From positions 1 through 64,000 of the forward strand of contig JANNZY010000158.1 of assembly GCA_031410915.1 (NCBI GenBank): DNA of 64,000 nucleotides, read 5' to 3'. Made by a program: the position numbers and the translations under genes. Shown piece by piece: positions 17,819-26,680 of the stretch (its first letter is position 1; each line of letters begins with the position of its first letter). This DNA is from WLMZ01 sp031410915 (GTDB lineage: Bacteria > Actinomycetota > Acidimicrobiia > Acidimicrobiales > Ilumatobacteraceae). The notes below the pieces were generated by a model. The model was not told the DNA's origin. It did no database searches and was given only the letters and a program-made list of their open reading frames with translations.

Positions 17819-18938
17819 CTACGACCGGGTGCGGCGCGTCCGGGGCGGGGGGAGCAGCTGGGCGCAGGCGGTGTCGCCCAGCCAGGCCTCGAACTGTTCG
17901 GGTGTCCAGCCTCGGCGCCCGACGAGGAGCAGCCACACGTCGGGATGATTCAGCGTCCAAAGAAGGTCGGCGGCTCGGGTGGTGTCGAGGCCAGGGGCAA
18001 GGGCGTTCGTTCGATCGAGGGTCTCGACGATCGTTCGTTGATTGACGTAGAAGTCGGACTGGATCAGCTCCCAGAGCTCGCGGGTCTCGGGGTCGCTCGA
18101 TGCCGCGTCGCGTATGACGCCGAGCAGGGCGCCGATGCGTGCCTCGTTGACCACCGACGCAAGTTCGGCGAGCCAGACACCGTCGGCATAGGCGTCGACC
18201 AGCTGGCGGCCGGCCTCGACTGCGAGGCGGGTCTTGCCGATGCCTCCCGCGCCGGTCAAGGTCACCAGCCGGTAGTGACCGAGGAGACGCTGAAGTTCGG
18301 TGATCTCGTTGTCTCGTCCGACGAAGGAGTCCACGGGGTGTGGCAGATTGGTGTGCGGTTCGTCGTCGCGCGGCGCGACCGCGCCGTTGCCTGATCTCGG
18401 GGGGTCTACAAGCGCGCCGTCGTGGCGCAGGATGAGCTGCTCGAGATCGCGCAGCTCGGGACCCGGTTCCACCAGAGCTCCTCGACGAGCAGAGCGCGGG
18501 TCGAGGTGTACACCGCGAGGGCGTCGGCTTGGCGACCCGACCGGTACAGCGCCACCATGAGATGCCCGCGCAGCCGCTCGTCGAACGGATGAATGGCCAC
18601 GAGCTGTTCCAGCTCAGGGACCACTTCGGCGCCACGGCCGAGGGCGAGGTCGGCCGCAATGCGGTCGTTGAGGATCGTCGACCTGAGGCGATCGAGCCGA
18701 ACCGCCGCCTCCGCGAGCGGGCAGGGGTGGTTTCGCCGGCGAAGCATGCGGGGCGCCACGCATCGAGCAGCACTGCGAGCGCGTCGCGCCGGCGACGTGG
18801 ATCATCGTCCCGTGTGGGGGCGACAACCCAAGCCGCCTCGAGGCGCGCAGCGTCTACCGGATGACCTTGAGCGAGAGCACGAACGAACAGGCTGATCCCC
18901 AGGTCGTACGTTTGACACGGACGCGGAAGTCGCGCCAT
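17819..18938 (-). pseudogene. Frameshifted SARP/AfsR-type regulator fused to a TetR tail
   Basis: Pieces of a SARP regulator are readable in shifting frames. A frame starting ATG 18938 gives SLFVRALAQGHPVDAARLEA. A second frame (18759-18460) gives a BTAD core (ADLALGRGAEVVPELEQLVA, then ERLRGHLMVALYRSGRQADA). A third (18472-17819) continues the family pattern with EPGPELRDLEQLILRHDGAL and an NB-ARC P-loop VTLTGAGGIGKTRLA. About 35 residues past the P-loop the sequence switches to a TetR ligand-domain tail (RAADLLWTLNHPDVW, RGWTPEQFEAWLGDT). The gene is broken and recombined; no function is expected. Confidence 0.65.
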
Positions 18939-18957
18939 GGTCAGACCTCGTCTCCGG
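18926..18957. repeat. 32-bp short repeat, copy A
   Basis: These 32 bases match 42602-42633 at 29 of 32 positions. In both copies the reverse strand reads CGGAG-x-CGAGGTCTGA followed two bases later by ATGGCGCGAC. It may be a shared translation-start region of decayed paralogous genes. Confidence 0.5.
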
Positions 18958-19341
18958 CGGGCTGCACCCGACGCGGCACCCGGCGAGTCGGCGCAGCTGC
19001 GGCGGCGTGACCGGTGAGACTCGCGAGGTCTCGTTCGAGGCCGGTGAACTGGTCGACGACATCGGCTGCTTCGACGACTCGGTAGCGCCGCAGGCGAGTA
19101 GGCAGTGCATCCGAAGATGCAGCCGTCGCCGACCGAGGCGGCCTCGTACGTTGGCGTCGAGTTTGATGTGGCCAATGCGGCCGGCGCGGGTCGTCGTGAG
19201 TCAGCCTGCTGCACCTCGTGCTACCACCTGGGACGCCTCGACGACTTCGCCACGACGGATCAGGTCGGCCTCGACGGCGCAGAATCGGCGATGGCGATGA
19301 GGGGTGTCACCCGGTTGTAACGCTGACCCGTCTGTCAGGAG
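18958..19341. other. Decayed coding remnant and upstream region of membrane gene
   Basis: On the reverse strand a frame closing at TGA 18943-18941 carries protein-like sequence (LRRYRVVEAADVVDQFTGLE, then RDLASLTGHAAAAAP), with no plausible start. It looks like the tail of a lost gene just ahead of the SARP remnant. The right end holds the leader of the gene at 19342. Confidence 0.35.
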
Positions 19342-19959
19342 ATGATGAAGATCGATCTCACCGCCGGCCATCGGACCTCGCGGCTTGCCCGCATCGTTCG
19401 CGTCTGGTGGCCGGCACCGGCATTCGTCGCCGGGGCGCTCATCGCACAATCGCTGCTCTTGAACTCGCGTTACGACGTCGGCGGCCACGCCGCCGAACAC
19501 CTCGGCGGGGCGACCGCGCCGTTCATGTCTGCAGCTCTCCTGTCCATCCTCTTCTGGTCGTCACCCGCCGCTCGGCGCCAGGTCGACGTCATCGCCGTCG
19601 GCGCAGTGTGGTTGCTCACGACGGTGCTGGTGATGCTCGGCAACCTGCGCGTCGTTGACGATCTCATCGCTGCGGGTTACTCGCGTACACCGACCGGTTC
19701 CGTGCCCGACGTGGCCGATCACTCCCTCGCCAATTCCTCGGTCTGGTACGCCGAAGCGGCTGCGCTGATCCTCGTCGCCGCCTGGCGGCGGCGACGGCAC
19801 ATCGGTAACCGGGCCACGCTCGGCGCAGTCGTCATCACCGTGGTCATCCCACCCTGGATCATTCCAGGCGCCGGCGTCATCGTCCTCGCAATTGTTCGCC
19901 TCGTGCAGCGACACCGCGGCACCAAGGTCGTGCCGGCCACTGCCGACTGCAGACATTGA
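19342..19959 (+). CDS. Hypothetical membrane protein
   Basis: A 205-residue protein I do not recognise by family. Four hydrophobic segments are visible: WWPAPAFVAGALIAQSLLL, APFMSAALLSILFW, VIAVGAVWLLTTVLVMLG, and LGAVVITVVIPPWIIPGAGV. The loop between TM1 and TM2 (RYDVGGHAAEHLGG) and the loop after TM3 are polar. Ribosome site AGGAG precedes adjacent ATGs at 19342 and 19345. It stands alone between degraded DNA and the hydrolase gene; no function can be inferred. Confidence 0.65.
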   Translation: MMKIDLTAGHRTSRLARIVRVWWPAPAFVAGALIAQSLLLNSRYDVGGHAAEHLGGATAPFMSAALLSILFWSSPAARRQVDVIAVGAVWLLTTVLVMLGNLRVVDDLIAAGYSRTPTGSVPDVADHSLANSSVWYAEAAALILVAAWRRRRHIGNRATLGAVVITVVIPPWIIPGAGVIVLAIVRLVQRHRGTKVVPATADCRH

Positions 19960-20373
19960 ATTTCACGGCTGCGTTCTTCGATCACTGACTTGCGGTAGCC
20001 GGTCAGACCGCGTTGCTCTTGCGTGGCTGTTCCGGCGCGAACGACCGTCGGACGAGACCATGCTCGATCAGCTTGGAACCAGGTGAAGAGTCCACGTGCC
20101 ACCGCCAGCTGAACCATCGGGTCGTTCGACTCTGGCGGGTCCAGCCGGCAGCGAGCACGATGAATGCCAGAACTCGCCAGAAGCCGCTCGAGAGCAGTGA
20201 ACGAGATTCAAGCCCCTGCGCGATGAGGAGTCGTCATTTCCACAATCGAAGAGCTTCAGTCCAGTGAGAGCACCGAAGCCGTCGCGCTCGCCGTCGCCGC
20301 GTCGGGTGACCTCGTCGCTGACGGCGCGGAGCGGCACGAACTTGTTCGCTCCGCTCTGCTTGATCGGCTCGCC

Positions 20374-21888
20374 ATGAGTCGGGGGGCCGTTGTTGTCTGG
20401 CGTGACTGGCGCTTTGGCGCGGGTGCCGCGGCCAGCGTCGCCGTCGCGGCTGCGTTGTTGGTCGGCTGGTGGACTCCACGCGGACCACTGACCACGACGC
20501 AAGTGTTGAGCGCGATGGTGATCGCAGCGTTTGTCGGCCTGACAGCCGGGCTCGCGATGCGATCCCGGTGGGCGATGCTGCTCGCTCCCGTGGTTTTCGC
20601 GACGGTGTTCGAGGTTGCCCGGATCGGCTCTGACGGTCCGACCGTCGATGCGATCCATCCAGGCAGCACCTATGGGATCCTCGCGTTTGCGGTGGGGCGC
20701 GGGTTCCATGGTGTTGTCGGACTGGCGCCGATGCTGCTCGGCGCTGCTGTCGGTTCAGCGCTGGCACGGCGTGCAACTGGTGGTCCACCCAATCGACACG
20801 GCCGGGCTCGTGTCGGGCGCTACGTGCGGCGAACCTTTGCCGGCGTGGCCACCATCGCGATGATCGTTCTCGCAGCGGGAATAGCTCGTCCGGCAAGCAC
20901 CGCAGCGATCAGGGACGCAAGCGGCAACAGGGTCGAGAGCGGCATCGCCGAACTGATCCGGGTCGACATCGCGGGCCACGACCTCGCGATGATGATCCGC
21001 GGCGCAAGCACCGACAACCCGATCCTGCTGTATCTCGCGGGTGGCCCCGGGGGCAGCGAGCTGGGAGCGATGCGCAACCACCTCGCAGCGCTCGAGAACG
21101 ACTTCGTCGTGGTGACCTGGGACCAGCGCGGGACCGGGAAGTCCTACACCGAGATCGAACCAACGGCGACGCTGACGTTCGACAACGCAGTCGCTGACAC
21201 CATCGACGTGACCAACTACCTCCGCGAGCGCTTCGGGCACAACAAGATCTACCTGCTCGGTCAGTCCTACGGCACGATCCTCGGTGTCCGCGCCGTCCAG
21301 CAGCATCCCGAGCTGTACACCGCGTTCATCGGAACCGGGCAGATGGTCAGCGCCCGCGAGACAGACCGCATCTTCTACGCCGACACCCTTGCGTGGGCTC
21401 GCGAGACAGGCAACGACGACGTCGTCGACACCCTCACCACGCTCGGGCCACCCCCATACGCCACGCTGCTCGACCTCGAAGCTACCCTGGCCAACGAACA
21501 CGAGGTCTACCCGTATGACCACATCGGCAACTCTGAGGGTGAAGGTGGGTTCTCGACGAACTTCTTCGTACCCGAGTACACCCTGGTCGAACAGGTTCAC
21601 ATGCTCGGCGGGTTCCTCGACACGTTCAACTTCATCTACCCACAGATCCAGGACATCGACTTCCGCCTCGACGCCACCCACCTCGACGTCCCCGTGTTCT
21701 TCGTCGAGGGTGCTCACGAGGCCCGCGGTCGCTCCCAGCCATTCGCCGAGTGGTACTCGACCTTGACGGCTCCCACCAAAGACCTCGCGGTGTTCGACAC
21801 GTCCGGTCATCGACCGCTGTTCGAACAACCCGACGACTTCGTCACCTACATGGTCGGCACCGTCCTTGCCGAAACGACTTCGTCGTGA
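20374..21888 (+). CDS. Membrane alpha/beta hydrolase, prolyl-aminopeptidase-like (S33)
   Basis: The N-terminal 190 residues hold several membrane helices (AAASVAVAAALLVGWWTP, AFVGLTAGLAMRSRWAMLLA, TIAMIVLAAGIARP). The rest is an alpha/beta hydrolase: oxyanion motif LYLAGGPGGSELG, WDQRGTGKS, nucleophile elbow LLGQSYGTILG and a terminal histidine in FDTSGHRPLFEQ. This resembles S33 proline iminopeptidases anchored to the membrane, catalytic side outward. The first ATG is 20374, but clearly coding-like sequence (TIEELQSSESTEAVALAVAA) continues upstream in frame to a TGA at 20224. A GAGGAG (20225-20230) is followed by GTC GTC ATT, so a rare ATT (20236) start, or a lost ATG, is possible. Confidence 0.85.
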   Translation: MSRGAVVVWRDWRFGAGAAASVAVAAALLVGWWTPRGPLTTTQVLSAMVIAAFVGLTAGLAMRSRWAMLLAPVVFATVFEVARIGSDGPTVDAIHPGSTYGILAFAVGRGFHGVVGLAPMLLGAAVGSALARRATGGPPNRHGRARVGRYVRRTFAGVATIAMIVLAAGIARPASTAAIRDASGNRVESGIAELIRVDIAGHDLAMMIRGASTDNPILLYLAGGPGGSELGAMRNHLAALENDFVVVTWDQRGTGKSYTEIEPTATLTFDNAVADTIDVTNYLRERFGHNKIYLLGQSYGTILGVRAVQQHPELYTAFIGTGQMVSARETDRIFYADTLAWARETGNDDVVDTLTTLGPPPYATLLDLEATLANEHEVYPYDHIGNSEGEGGFSTNFFVPEYTLVEQVHMLGGFLDTFNFIYPQIQDIDFRLDATHLDVPVFFVEGAHEARGRSQPFAEWYSTLTAPTKDLAVFDTSGHRPLFEQPDDFVTYMVGTVLAETTSS

Positions 21889-22019
21889 TCACCCACGAGC
21901 CAACAGGCGCCGATCGGCGCTTCCCACACGCGCATGTTCTCAGCTGCGCCGCAAGGCGCAGCCACCATCCAGCCGACCCCGCCCTGGCGGCCGGACCTCG
22001 CTCAGTCAGGTGACACCCG

Positions 22020-23024
22020 ATGACAATGACATCACCCACCGCGACATCGCCCACGGCGAACTCAGTCGTCACAGCCCCTACGACTGGTCCGCAGCCGTGT
22101 GCCGCTCCCGCCGGCGGCACGTATCTCTTGACGGTCGACAACGTCACGAAAAGCTACGGCCATCACGTCGTGGTCGACCATCTCAGCTTCACGGTGCCTC
22201 CGGGCAGGGTCACCGGGTTCCTCGGCCCGAACGGTTCCGGTAAGTCGACGACCCTGAAGATCATGCTCGATCTCGCTCGGGCCGACGAAGGCTCGGCTTC
22301 GATCGGTGGCCGCCGCTACCGAGACCTGTCCGATCCGGCTCGAACTGTCGGCGCAATGATCGAGTCAGAAGCCTTCCACCCAGGCCGAAGCGGCCGCAAC
22401 CATCTGCGGATACTCGCCGACGCCATCGGCATCAGCCCAACGAGAGTCGACGACATCCTCGAACAAGTCGGTCTCGCCGATGCTGCGGACCGACGGGCCG
22501 GTGCCTACTCGCTCGGCATGAGGCAACGTCTCGGCCTCGCCGCCGCCCTCCTCGGTGAACCGCCGGTCCTCATCCTCGACGAGCCGGGCAACGGGCTCGA
22601 TCCGCAAGGAATCCGCACCCTTCGCGATCTGCTCCGGAGCCACGCCGCACGCGGTGGCACCGTGTTCGTCTCGAGTCACCTGTTGGCTGAGGTTGAACAC
22701 CTCGCTGACGATGTGATCGTCATCAACCAAGGCCGCCTCGTCGCCCATGGTGCGCTGGCCGAGCTCCAACAGGCTGCCTCACTGGCGCGAAGCACCGACC
22801 CGCACCGGCTCGCCGCAGCGCTGGAACGGACCGGCGCGACAACCCAGGCCCAGGGCGGCGACGGGTTGGTCGTGCGCGGGATGCCGATCGACGAAATCGG
22901 CGACCGGGCCTTCGCGATCGGCGTCGCCCTGCACGAACTCTCCCCACACGCCGGGTCGCTCGAGGAGCTGTTCCTCAACTGGACCAGCGAGCCGTCGACC
23001 GACAAGGAAGTCAGCAAGCCATGA
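22020..23024 (+). CDS. ABC transporter ATP-binding protein (BcrA/DrrA type)
   Basis: A 334-residue ABC ATPase. After a polar 30-residue leader come Walker A GFLGPNGSGKSTTLKIM, signature YSLGMRQRLGLAAALLG and Walker B VLILDEPGNGLDPQGI, then the H-loop in VFVSSHLLAEVEH. The C-terminal tail fits bacitracin/daunorubicin-type exporters. It pairs with the permease that begins inside its stop codon (ATGA at 23021). It closely resembles the ATPase at 26677 in the VDHLSFTV region, indicating duplicated exporters. Ribosome site AGGTGA precedes the start. The substrate is unknown. Confidence 0.92.
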   Translation: MTMTSPTATSPTANSVVTAPTTGPQPCAAPAGGTYLLTVDNVTKSYGHHVVVDHLSFTVPPGRVTGFLGPNGSGKSTTLKIMLDLARADEGSASIGGRRYRDLSDPARTVGAMIESEAFHPGRSGRNHLRILADAIGISPTRVDDILEQVGLADAADRRAGAYSLGMRQRLGLAAALLGEPPVLILDEPGNGLDPQGIRTLRDLLRSHAARGGTVFVSSHLLAEVEHLADDVIVINQGRLVAHGALAELQQAASLARSTDPHRLAAALERTGATTQAQGGDGLVVRGMPIDEIGDRAFAIGVALHELSPHAGSLEELFLNWTSEPSTDKEVSKP

Positions 23025-23767
23025 CGATGACACGACTCATCCGTTCCGAACTCCGCAAGCTCACGAGTACGAAGATGCCGCTCGCGTTCCTGGCGGTCAT
23101 CGTCGTGATGGCGGGGCTCAACGCCTTCGCCGTCATTGCGGGAACCGACATGGACGGCAGCAAGGCCTTCATCGCCACCGCCGCCGACCAGCGATCATTG
23201 ACCGCATTCGCTGCCAACGCATTCATGGGCGCAGGCCTCTTCGGCGCGATCGCTGTGGCCCGCGAGTACGGCCACCACACGGTCGTGCCCACCTTCTTGG
23301 CGTCGCCACGCCGACATCGCGCCGTGCTCGCCCAACTCACCGCGGTGGCCGGCGTCGGCGGTGTGCTCAGCATCGTCGGCGCCGGACTCACCGTGACAGC
23401 AGTTGCTCTGGCGCTCCCCACCACCGACTACGGCTTCCTCGTCTCTGCAGGCGACGTCTTCCGGGTCATCGCCGCCGCGGCGTTCGCTGGCGCCGCCGGT
23501 GCGATCCTTGGCGCCGGCATCGGGGCCGTGGTACGCAACGTCGGCGGCGCAGTGACGAGCGCCGTCCTGGTCCTCATCATCGCCCCGCCACTGGTGGTGC
23601 AGCTTGTCAGCGGCTCCGGGTCATGGATGCCGGGCATCCTCGCCAATGTCGTGTCCGGGACCGCCACCGACGTCGCGGCACCCGCGGCGGTCGCTGCACT
23701 CGCCACATGGGCGATCATCCCTGCGATGATCGGGCTGATCGCCGTCCGACGACGCGACGTGGTGTGA
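23021..23767 (+). CDS. ABC-2 type permease
   Basis: A 248-residue membrane protein with six helices, typical of ABC-2 permeases. It begins RLIRSELRKLTSTKMPLAFL, the usual cytoplasmic start, and carries the loop motif AREYGHHTVVPTFLASPRR. The start overlaps the ATPase stop (ATGA), so the pair is co-translated and forms one exporter. Its own stop overlaps a GTG for the next gene (GTGA). Function follows the partner ATPase. Confidence 0.87.
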   Translation: MTMTRLIRSELRKLTSTKMPLAFLAVIVVMAGLNAFAVIAGTDMDGSKAFIATAADQRSLTAFAANAFMGAGLFGAIAVAREYGHHTVVPTFLASPRRHRAVLAQLTAVAGVGGVLSIVGAGLTVTAVALALPTTDYGFLVSAGDVFRVIAAAAFAGAAGAILGAGIGAVVRNVGGAVTSAVLVLIIAPPLVVQLVSGSGSWMPGILANVVSGTATDVAAPAAVAALATWAIIPAMIGLIAVRRRDVV

Positions 23768-24432
23768 CGGTGCACTGCTCGAGCCAGAGATCCAGACCCC
23801 ACGTGGCGCGGTCGATCGGAACTGCGGCCGCTGGCCTCCTCGCCGGTGGGCTCGTCAGGAAGCGAATGTTGCGATGGGGTGCATCTGACGATGAGCTGCG
23901 CCTGAGCCTGCCCGGAGACGAGCTGCTGGCAACCACGAATGTCGTTGCCACGAGGGCTGTGACGATCGCCGCGACTCCTGCCGCGGTGTGGCCATGGATC
24001 GCCCAACTCGGCCAAGGGCGAGGCGGCTTCTACACCTACGACCGGCTGGAGAACCTCGTCGGTGCAGGGATCCACAGCGCCGATTCGATCGTGCCGGAGT
24101 GGCAGCACCTCAAAGCCGGCGACGACGTCAAGCTCGCACCAGAGGTCGCCCTCACAGCCGCTCAGGTCGAGGCCGAACGGGCGTTGGTCCTGCAAGGCGC
24201 CGTCCAAATGGGCAAGATTGCCGCTCCGTACGACTTCACGTGGGCCTTCGTACTCAGCGCGTTGCCTCACGGAGCCACCCGCTTGCTGGTTCGCGAGCGC
24301 TACACCTACCGGCGTAGGTGGGCGTCGCTGATCGTAGAACCGACCGGCGTCGTCAGTTTCGTGATGACCCAACGCATGCTCCGCGGCATCCGCGACCCCG
24401 CCGAAAGATCGTCGCTGACAACCTCCGCGTGA
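23764..24432 (+). CDS. SRPBCC (START/Bet v1-like) protein
   Basis: About 222 residues. A weakly hydrophobic start (SIGTAAAGLLAGGLV) leads to an SRPBCC ligand-binding fold: VTIAATPAAVWPWIAQLGQG, then RGGFYTYDRLENLVG and a C-terminal RERYTYRRRWASL. The WPWIAQLGQGRGGFYTYDRLEN pattern is shared by many actinobacterial family members of unknown ligand. GTG 23764 overlaps the permease stop (GTGA) and keeps the operon chain; GTGs at 23770 and 23802 are alternatives. A longer open frame upstream is a shadow of the ABC genes. Confidence 0.8.
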   Translation: MTVHCSSQRSRPHVARSIGTAAAGLLAGGLVRKRMLRWGASDDELRLSLPGDELLATTNVVATRAVTIAATPAAVWPWIAQLGQGRGGFYTYDRLENLVGAGIHSADSIVPEWQHLKAGDDVKLAPEVALTAAQVEAERALVLQGAVQMGKIAAPYDFTWAFVLSALPHGATRLLVRERYTYRRRWASLIVEPTGVVSFVMTQRMLRGIRDPAERSSLTTSA

Positions 24433-24657
24433 GCGCCGCATCTCGGCAGCAAGGTTCGGATCTGCAAGAGCAGCCCAGATCGGCGATATCGCAGACCCGC
24501 GGCGCATTGGGGTTGTCCTTGCGCACTGGTTTCGGGGCTTCCCGACGCCGAGGATCTCGGCGCTCTGAGGACCTTTGGCCCTGCCTGGCGTTCAGCGCCG
24601 CCAATACGTTGAGCGTCGCTGCAAGGCCGTCTTCCGGTCGACAGCGAGGGAGCAGTC

Positions 24658-25200
24658 ATGAACGTGATCATCGTCGTTGGTTCCAAGCACGGTTCCACCC
24701 TCTCCATCGCAGAGGCGGTGGGTGACGAGCTCCGCAACGCCGGCCTCGACGTGTCGATCGTCGATGTCGCCCAGACCGACGCTCCCATCTCGTGGCGCGA
24801 CTTCGACGCCGCCGTGATCGGAAGCGCCGTCTACATCGGTCGTTGGATGAAGGACGCTCGAACCTTCCTCGACGCCAACCGAGAGTCGCTCCGGCACATG
24901 CCGCTGTGGTTGTTCTCGAGCGGTCCCCTTGGCGACGGATCGGAGAAGTCCGACGACCTCGCCGAGGTTCGGGCCTTCGCGGACGACGTTCACGCCCGAG
25001 ATCACCGGGTGTTCGCAGGGAATCTCGATAAGGCGAATCTGAGCTTCGCCGAGCGGGCGACCGTACGTGTCGTTCACGCCCCCTACGGAGACGCCCGCCA
25101 CTGGAGCGAGATCCGGTCATGGGCGCAGACCATTGCGACGGAGCTCACCGCGCCAGTGGGCTCCACCACCACTCCCGCGTCCACGACTGCACCATCATGA
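24658..25200 (+). CDS. Flavodoxin-domain protein (HemG-like)
   Basis: A 180-residue flavodoxin-fold protein. FMN-phosphate loop VGSKHGSTLSIAEAV is at residues 7-21, followed by DFDAAVIGSAVYIGRWMKDA and LWLFSSGPLG, the hallmarks of the flavodoxin_5/protoporphyrinogen-oxidase-like group. It probably transfers electrons with FMN. A clear GAGGGAG ribosome site precedes ATG 24658. The C-terminal 15 residues are Thr/Ser/Pro rich. Its stop overlaps the next start (ATGA at 25197), so it begins a redox/transport operon. Confidence 0.85.
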   Translation: MNVIIVVGSKHGSTLSIAEAVGDELRNAGLDVSIVDVAQTDAPISWRDFDAAVIGSAVYIGRWMKDARTFLDANRESLRHMPLWLFSSGPLGDGSEKSDDLAEVRAFADDVHARDHRVFAGNLDKANLSFAERATVRVVHAPYGDARHWSEIRSWAQTIATELTAPVGSTTTPASTTAPS

Positions 25201-26195
25201 CGGTCGCCCTCACCCGGGCGCCCGTCACTCCGACACCAGAGCAAGCGGTCGACACCGTCGGTCACGCCGGCACCGGCCAACGTGCTCGATGGATGTGCCC
25301 AGCACTGATTGCACTCGCAGCCGGGGTCGCGATCGCGGCGTTGCTCGGTCCCTTGACGAACGGAGCAATCCACTACCACCTGTCCGTCGATGCGCTCAAT
25401 CAGGTCGTGGGCGGCGATTTCGTCGCGTTGGTGCTGGTGGTACCGGTCAGCTTGTTCGCCTCGCTGCTCGCATGGCGTCGGCATCCGGCTGCGCCCGTCG
25501 TCGCACTCGGCCCGGCAGTGTTCGCGGTCTACACCTACACACAACTTACGATCGGCGGTGACTTCGCACGCTACGCGGGAAACAGCGAGCGATTTTTCGT
25601 GCTCCACCTCGCGATCTTCGTTCTCGGCAGCGCGATCGCTCTGAAGAGCTGGGCCTCGATCGACGCGCGACGACTACGGCCCATGAGCCGCCGCAGTCAG
25701 CGTCTGCTCGGTTCCTTCGTGATCGTCGTCGCCCTCTTCGTCGTGATCGGCCTGCACCTACCCACCCTGATCGACGCATGGCGCGACCGGCCCACCCGAC
25801 CCGAATACCTCGCCGACCCCGGCGTGTTCTGGGTCGTCAAGCTCATGGATCTCGGCATCGTCGTCCCGACCCTGACAGCGGTGGGCGTCGGTCTCATCCG
25901 CGGCGCCGGTTGGGCTCACAACGCCATCTACGGCGTCGTCGGCTGGTTCGCCCTGCTCGGATCATCCGTGGCAGCCATGGCCGTCGTCATGCACGCCAAA
26001 GACGACCCCGCGGCCTCGACCACGAACACGGTGGCGTTCGGCCTCTTCGCTCTCGTCGGGCTCACCGTGGCCGTGCGGCTGCTCTTTCCGCTCCTGGCCC
26101 GCAGGTCATGGACGCCTGCTCGCAGCGCCGAGCGAACGAACACGACGGCGTCGGACACTGCGCCGACAATCAGGCGTTCAGGGTTCTCATCATGA
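25197..26195 (+). CDS. Hypothetical polytopic membrane protein
   Basis: About 332 residues with roughly seven to eight membrane helices (ALIALAAGVAIAALLGPLTN, FVALVLVVPVSLFASLLA, FVLHLAIFVLGSAIAL, FVIVVALFVVIGLHLP, and more toward the end). It matches no family I can name. The start overlaps the flavodoxin stop and its own stop overlaps the DUF385-type gene (both ATGA), so it is embedded in the redox operon and may house or serve those soluble partners. A frame opening at 25119 is an extension into the flavodoxin gene. Confidence 0.72.
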   Translation: MTVALTRAPVTPTPEQAVDTVGHAGTGQRARWMCPALIALAAGVAIAALLGPLTNGAIHYHLSVDALNQVVGGDFVALVLVVPVSLFASLLAWRRHPAAPVVALGPAVFAVYTYTQLTIGGDFARYAGNSERFFVLHLAIFVLGSAIALKSWASIDARRLRPMSRRSQRLLGSFVIVVALFVVIGLHLPTLIDAWRDRPTRPEYLADPGVFWVVKLMDLGIVVPTLTAVGVGLIRGAGWAHNAIYGVVGWFALLGSSVAAMAVVMHAKDDPAASTTNTVAFGLFALVGLTVAVRLLFPLLARRSWTPARSAERTNTTASDTAPTIRRSGFSS

Positions 26196-26680
26196 GCTTC
26201 GGTAACGCGTGTGTGTCGACGCTGTTGCGTTCGCCATTCCATCGGTTGATGTCGGGCTCCACTGACCTGATCCGCTACCTGGGACGCCGGACCGATCGGG
26301 AGATCACACTGCCGACGCAGTATGCGAAGTGCGGTGCCGACATCGTGATCATGGTCGCCGGGTCAGACAACAAGACCTGGTGGCAGAACTTCCGCGACGA
26401 ACGAGACGTCGACGTGCTGATCCAAGGTCGGTGGTTGCCGATGACCGGCCGCGTTGTCGTGGGAGCTGACGACCCCGCCGGCATCGGCCCGTTGCTCGAT
26501 GCTTACCTCACCCGATTCCCACGTGCGCAGCGCACGCTCGGCGCGGGAACGCACGAGGACCGTGCGAGGCGAGCCGTCGTCGTGAGATGCCAACACGCGG
26601 TGCCTGACCAATACCCACCCATCCATCTCGACCAGGGCGGCTCCGAACCGTCAGCCCTCGCAGAAACGAACCCGACATGA
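26192..26680 (+). CDS. DUF385/deazaflavin-dependent nitroreductase-family protein
   Basis: A 162-residue protein of the split-barrel F420-binding (DUF385/DDN-like) type. The readable core is LRSPFHRLMSGSTDLIRYLG, then GADIVIMVAGSDNKTWWQNF, followed by VDVLIQGRWLPMTGRVV. The G-S-D-N-K-x-W-W-x-N pattern is typical of this group. Known relatives reduce substrates with F420H2 or act as membrane-associated reductases. The ATG overlaps the upstream stop (ATGA), and its own stop overlaps the following ABC ATPase, so transcription and translation are chained. F420 use is inferred from family only. Confidence 0.72.
   Translation: MSFGNACVSTLLRSPFHRLMSGSTDLIRYLGRRTDREITLPTQYAKCGADIVIMVAGSDNKTWWQNFRDERDVDVLIQGRWLPMTGRVVVGADDPAGIGPLLDAYLTRFPRAQRTLGAGTHEDRARRAVVVRCQHAVPDQYPPIHLDQGGSEPSALAETNPT

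Noticed and set aside
17124..19214. Very long (696-codon) minus-strand open frame
   Set aside because: It is Arg/Ser/Pro rich, runs antisense to the MBL-fold gene, and only a short piece near 18938 resembles protein. It is a GC-rich shadow.
22747..23763. Long upstream extension of the SRPBCC frame
   Set aside because: It is antisense-like arginine-rich sequence inside the ABC genes; the real start is GTG 23764 at the GTGA overlap.
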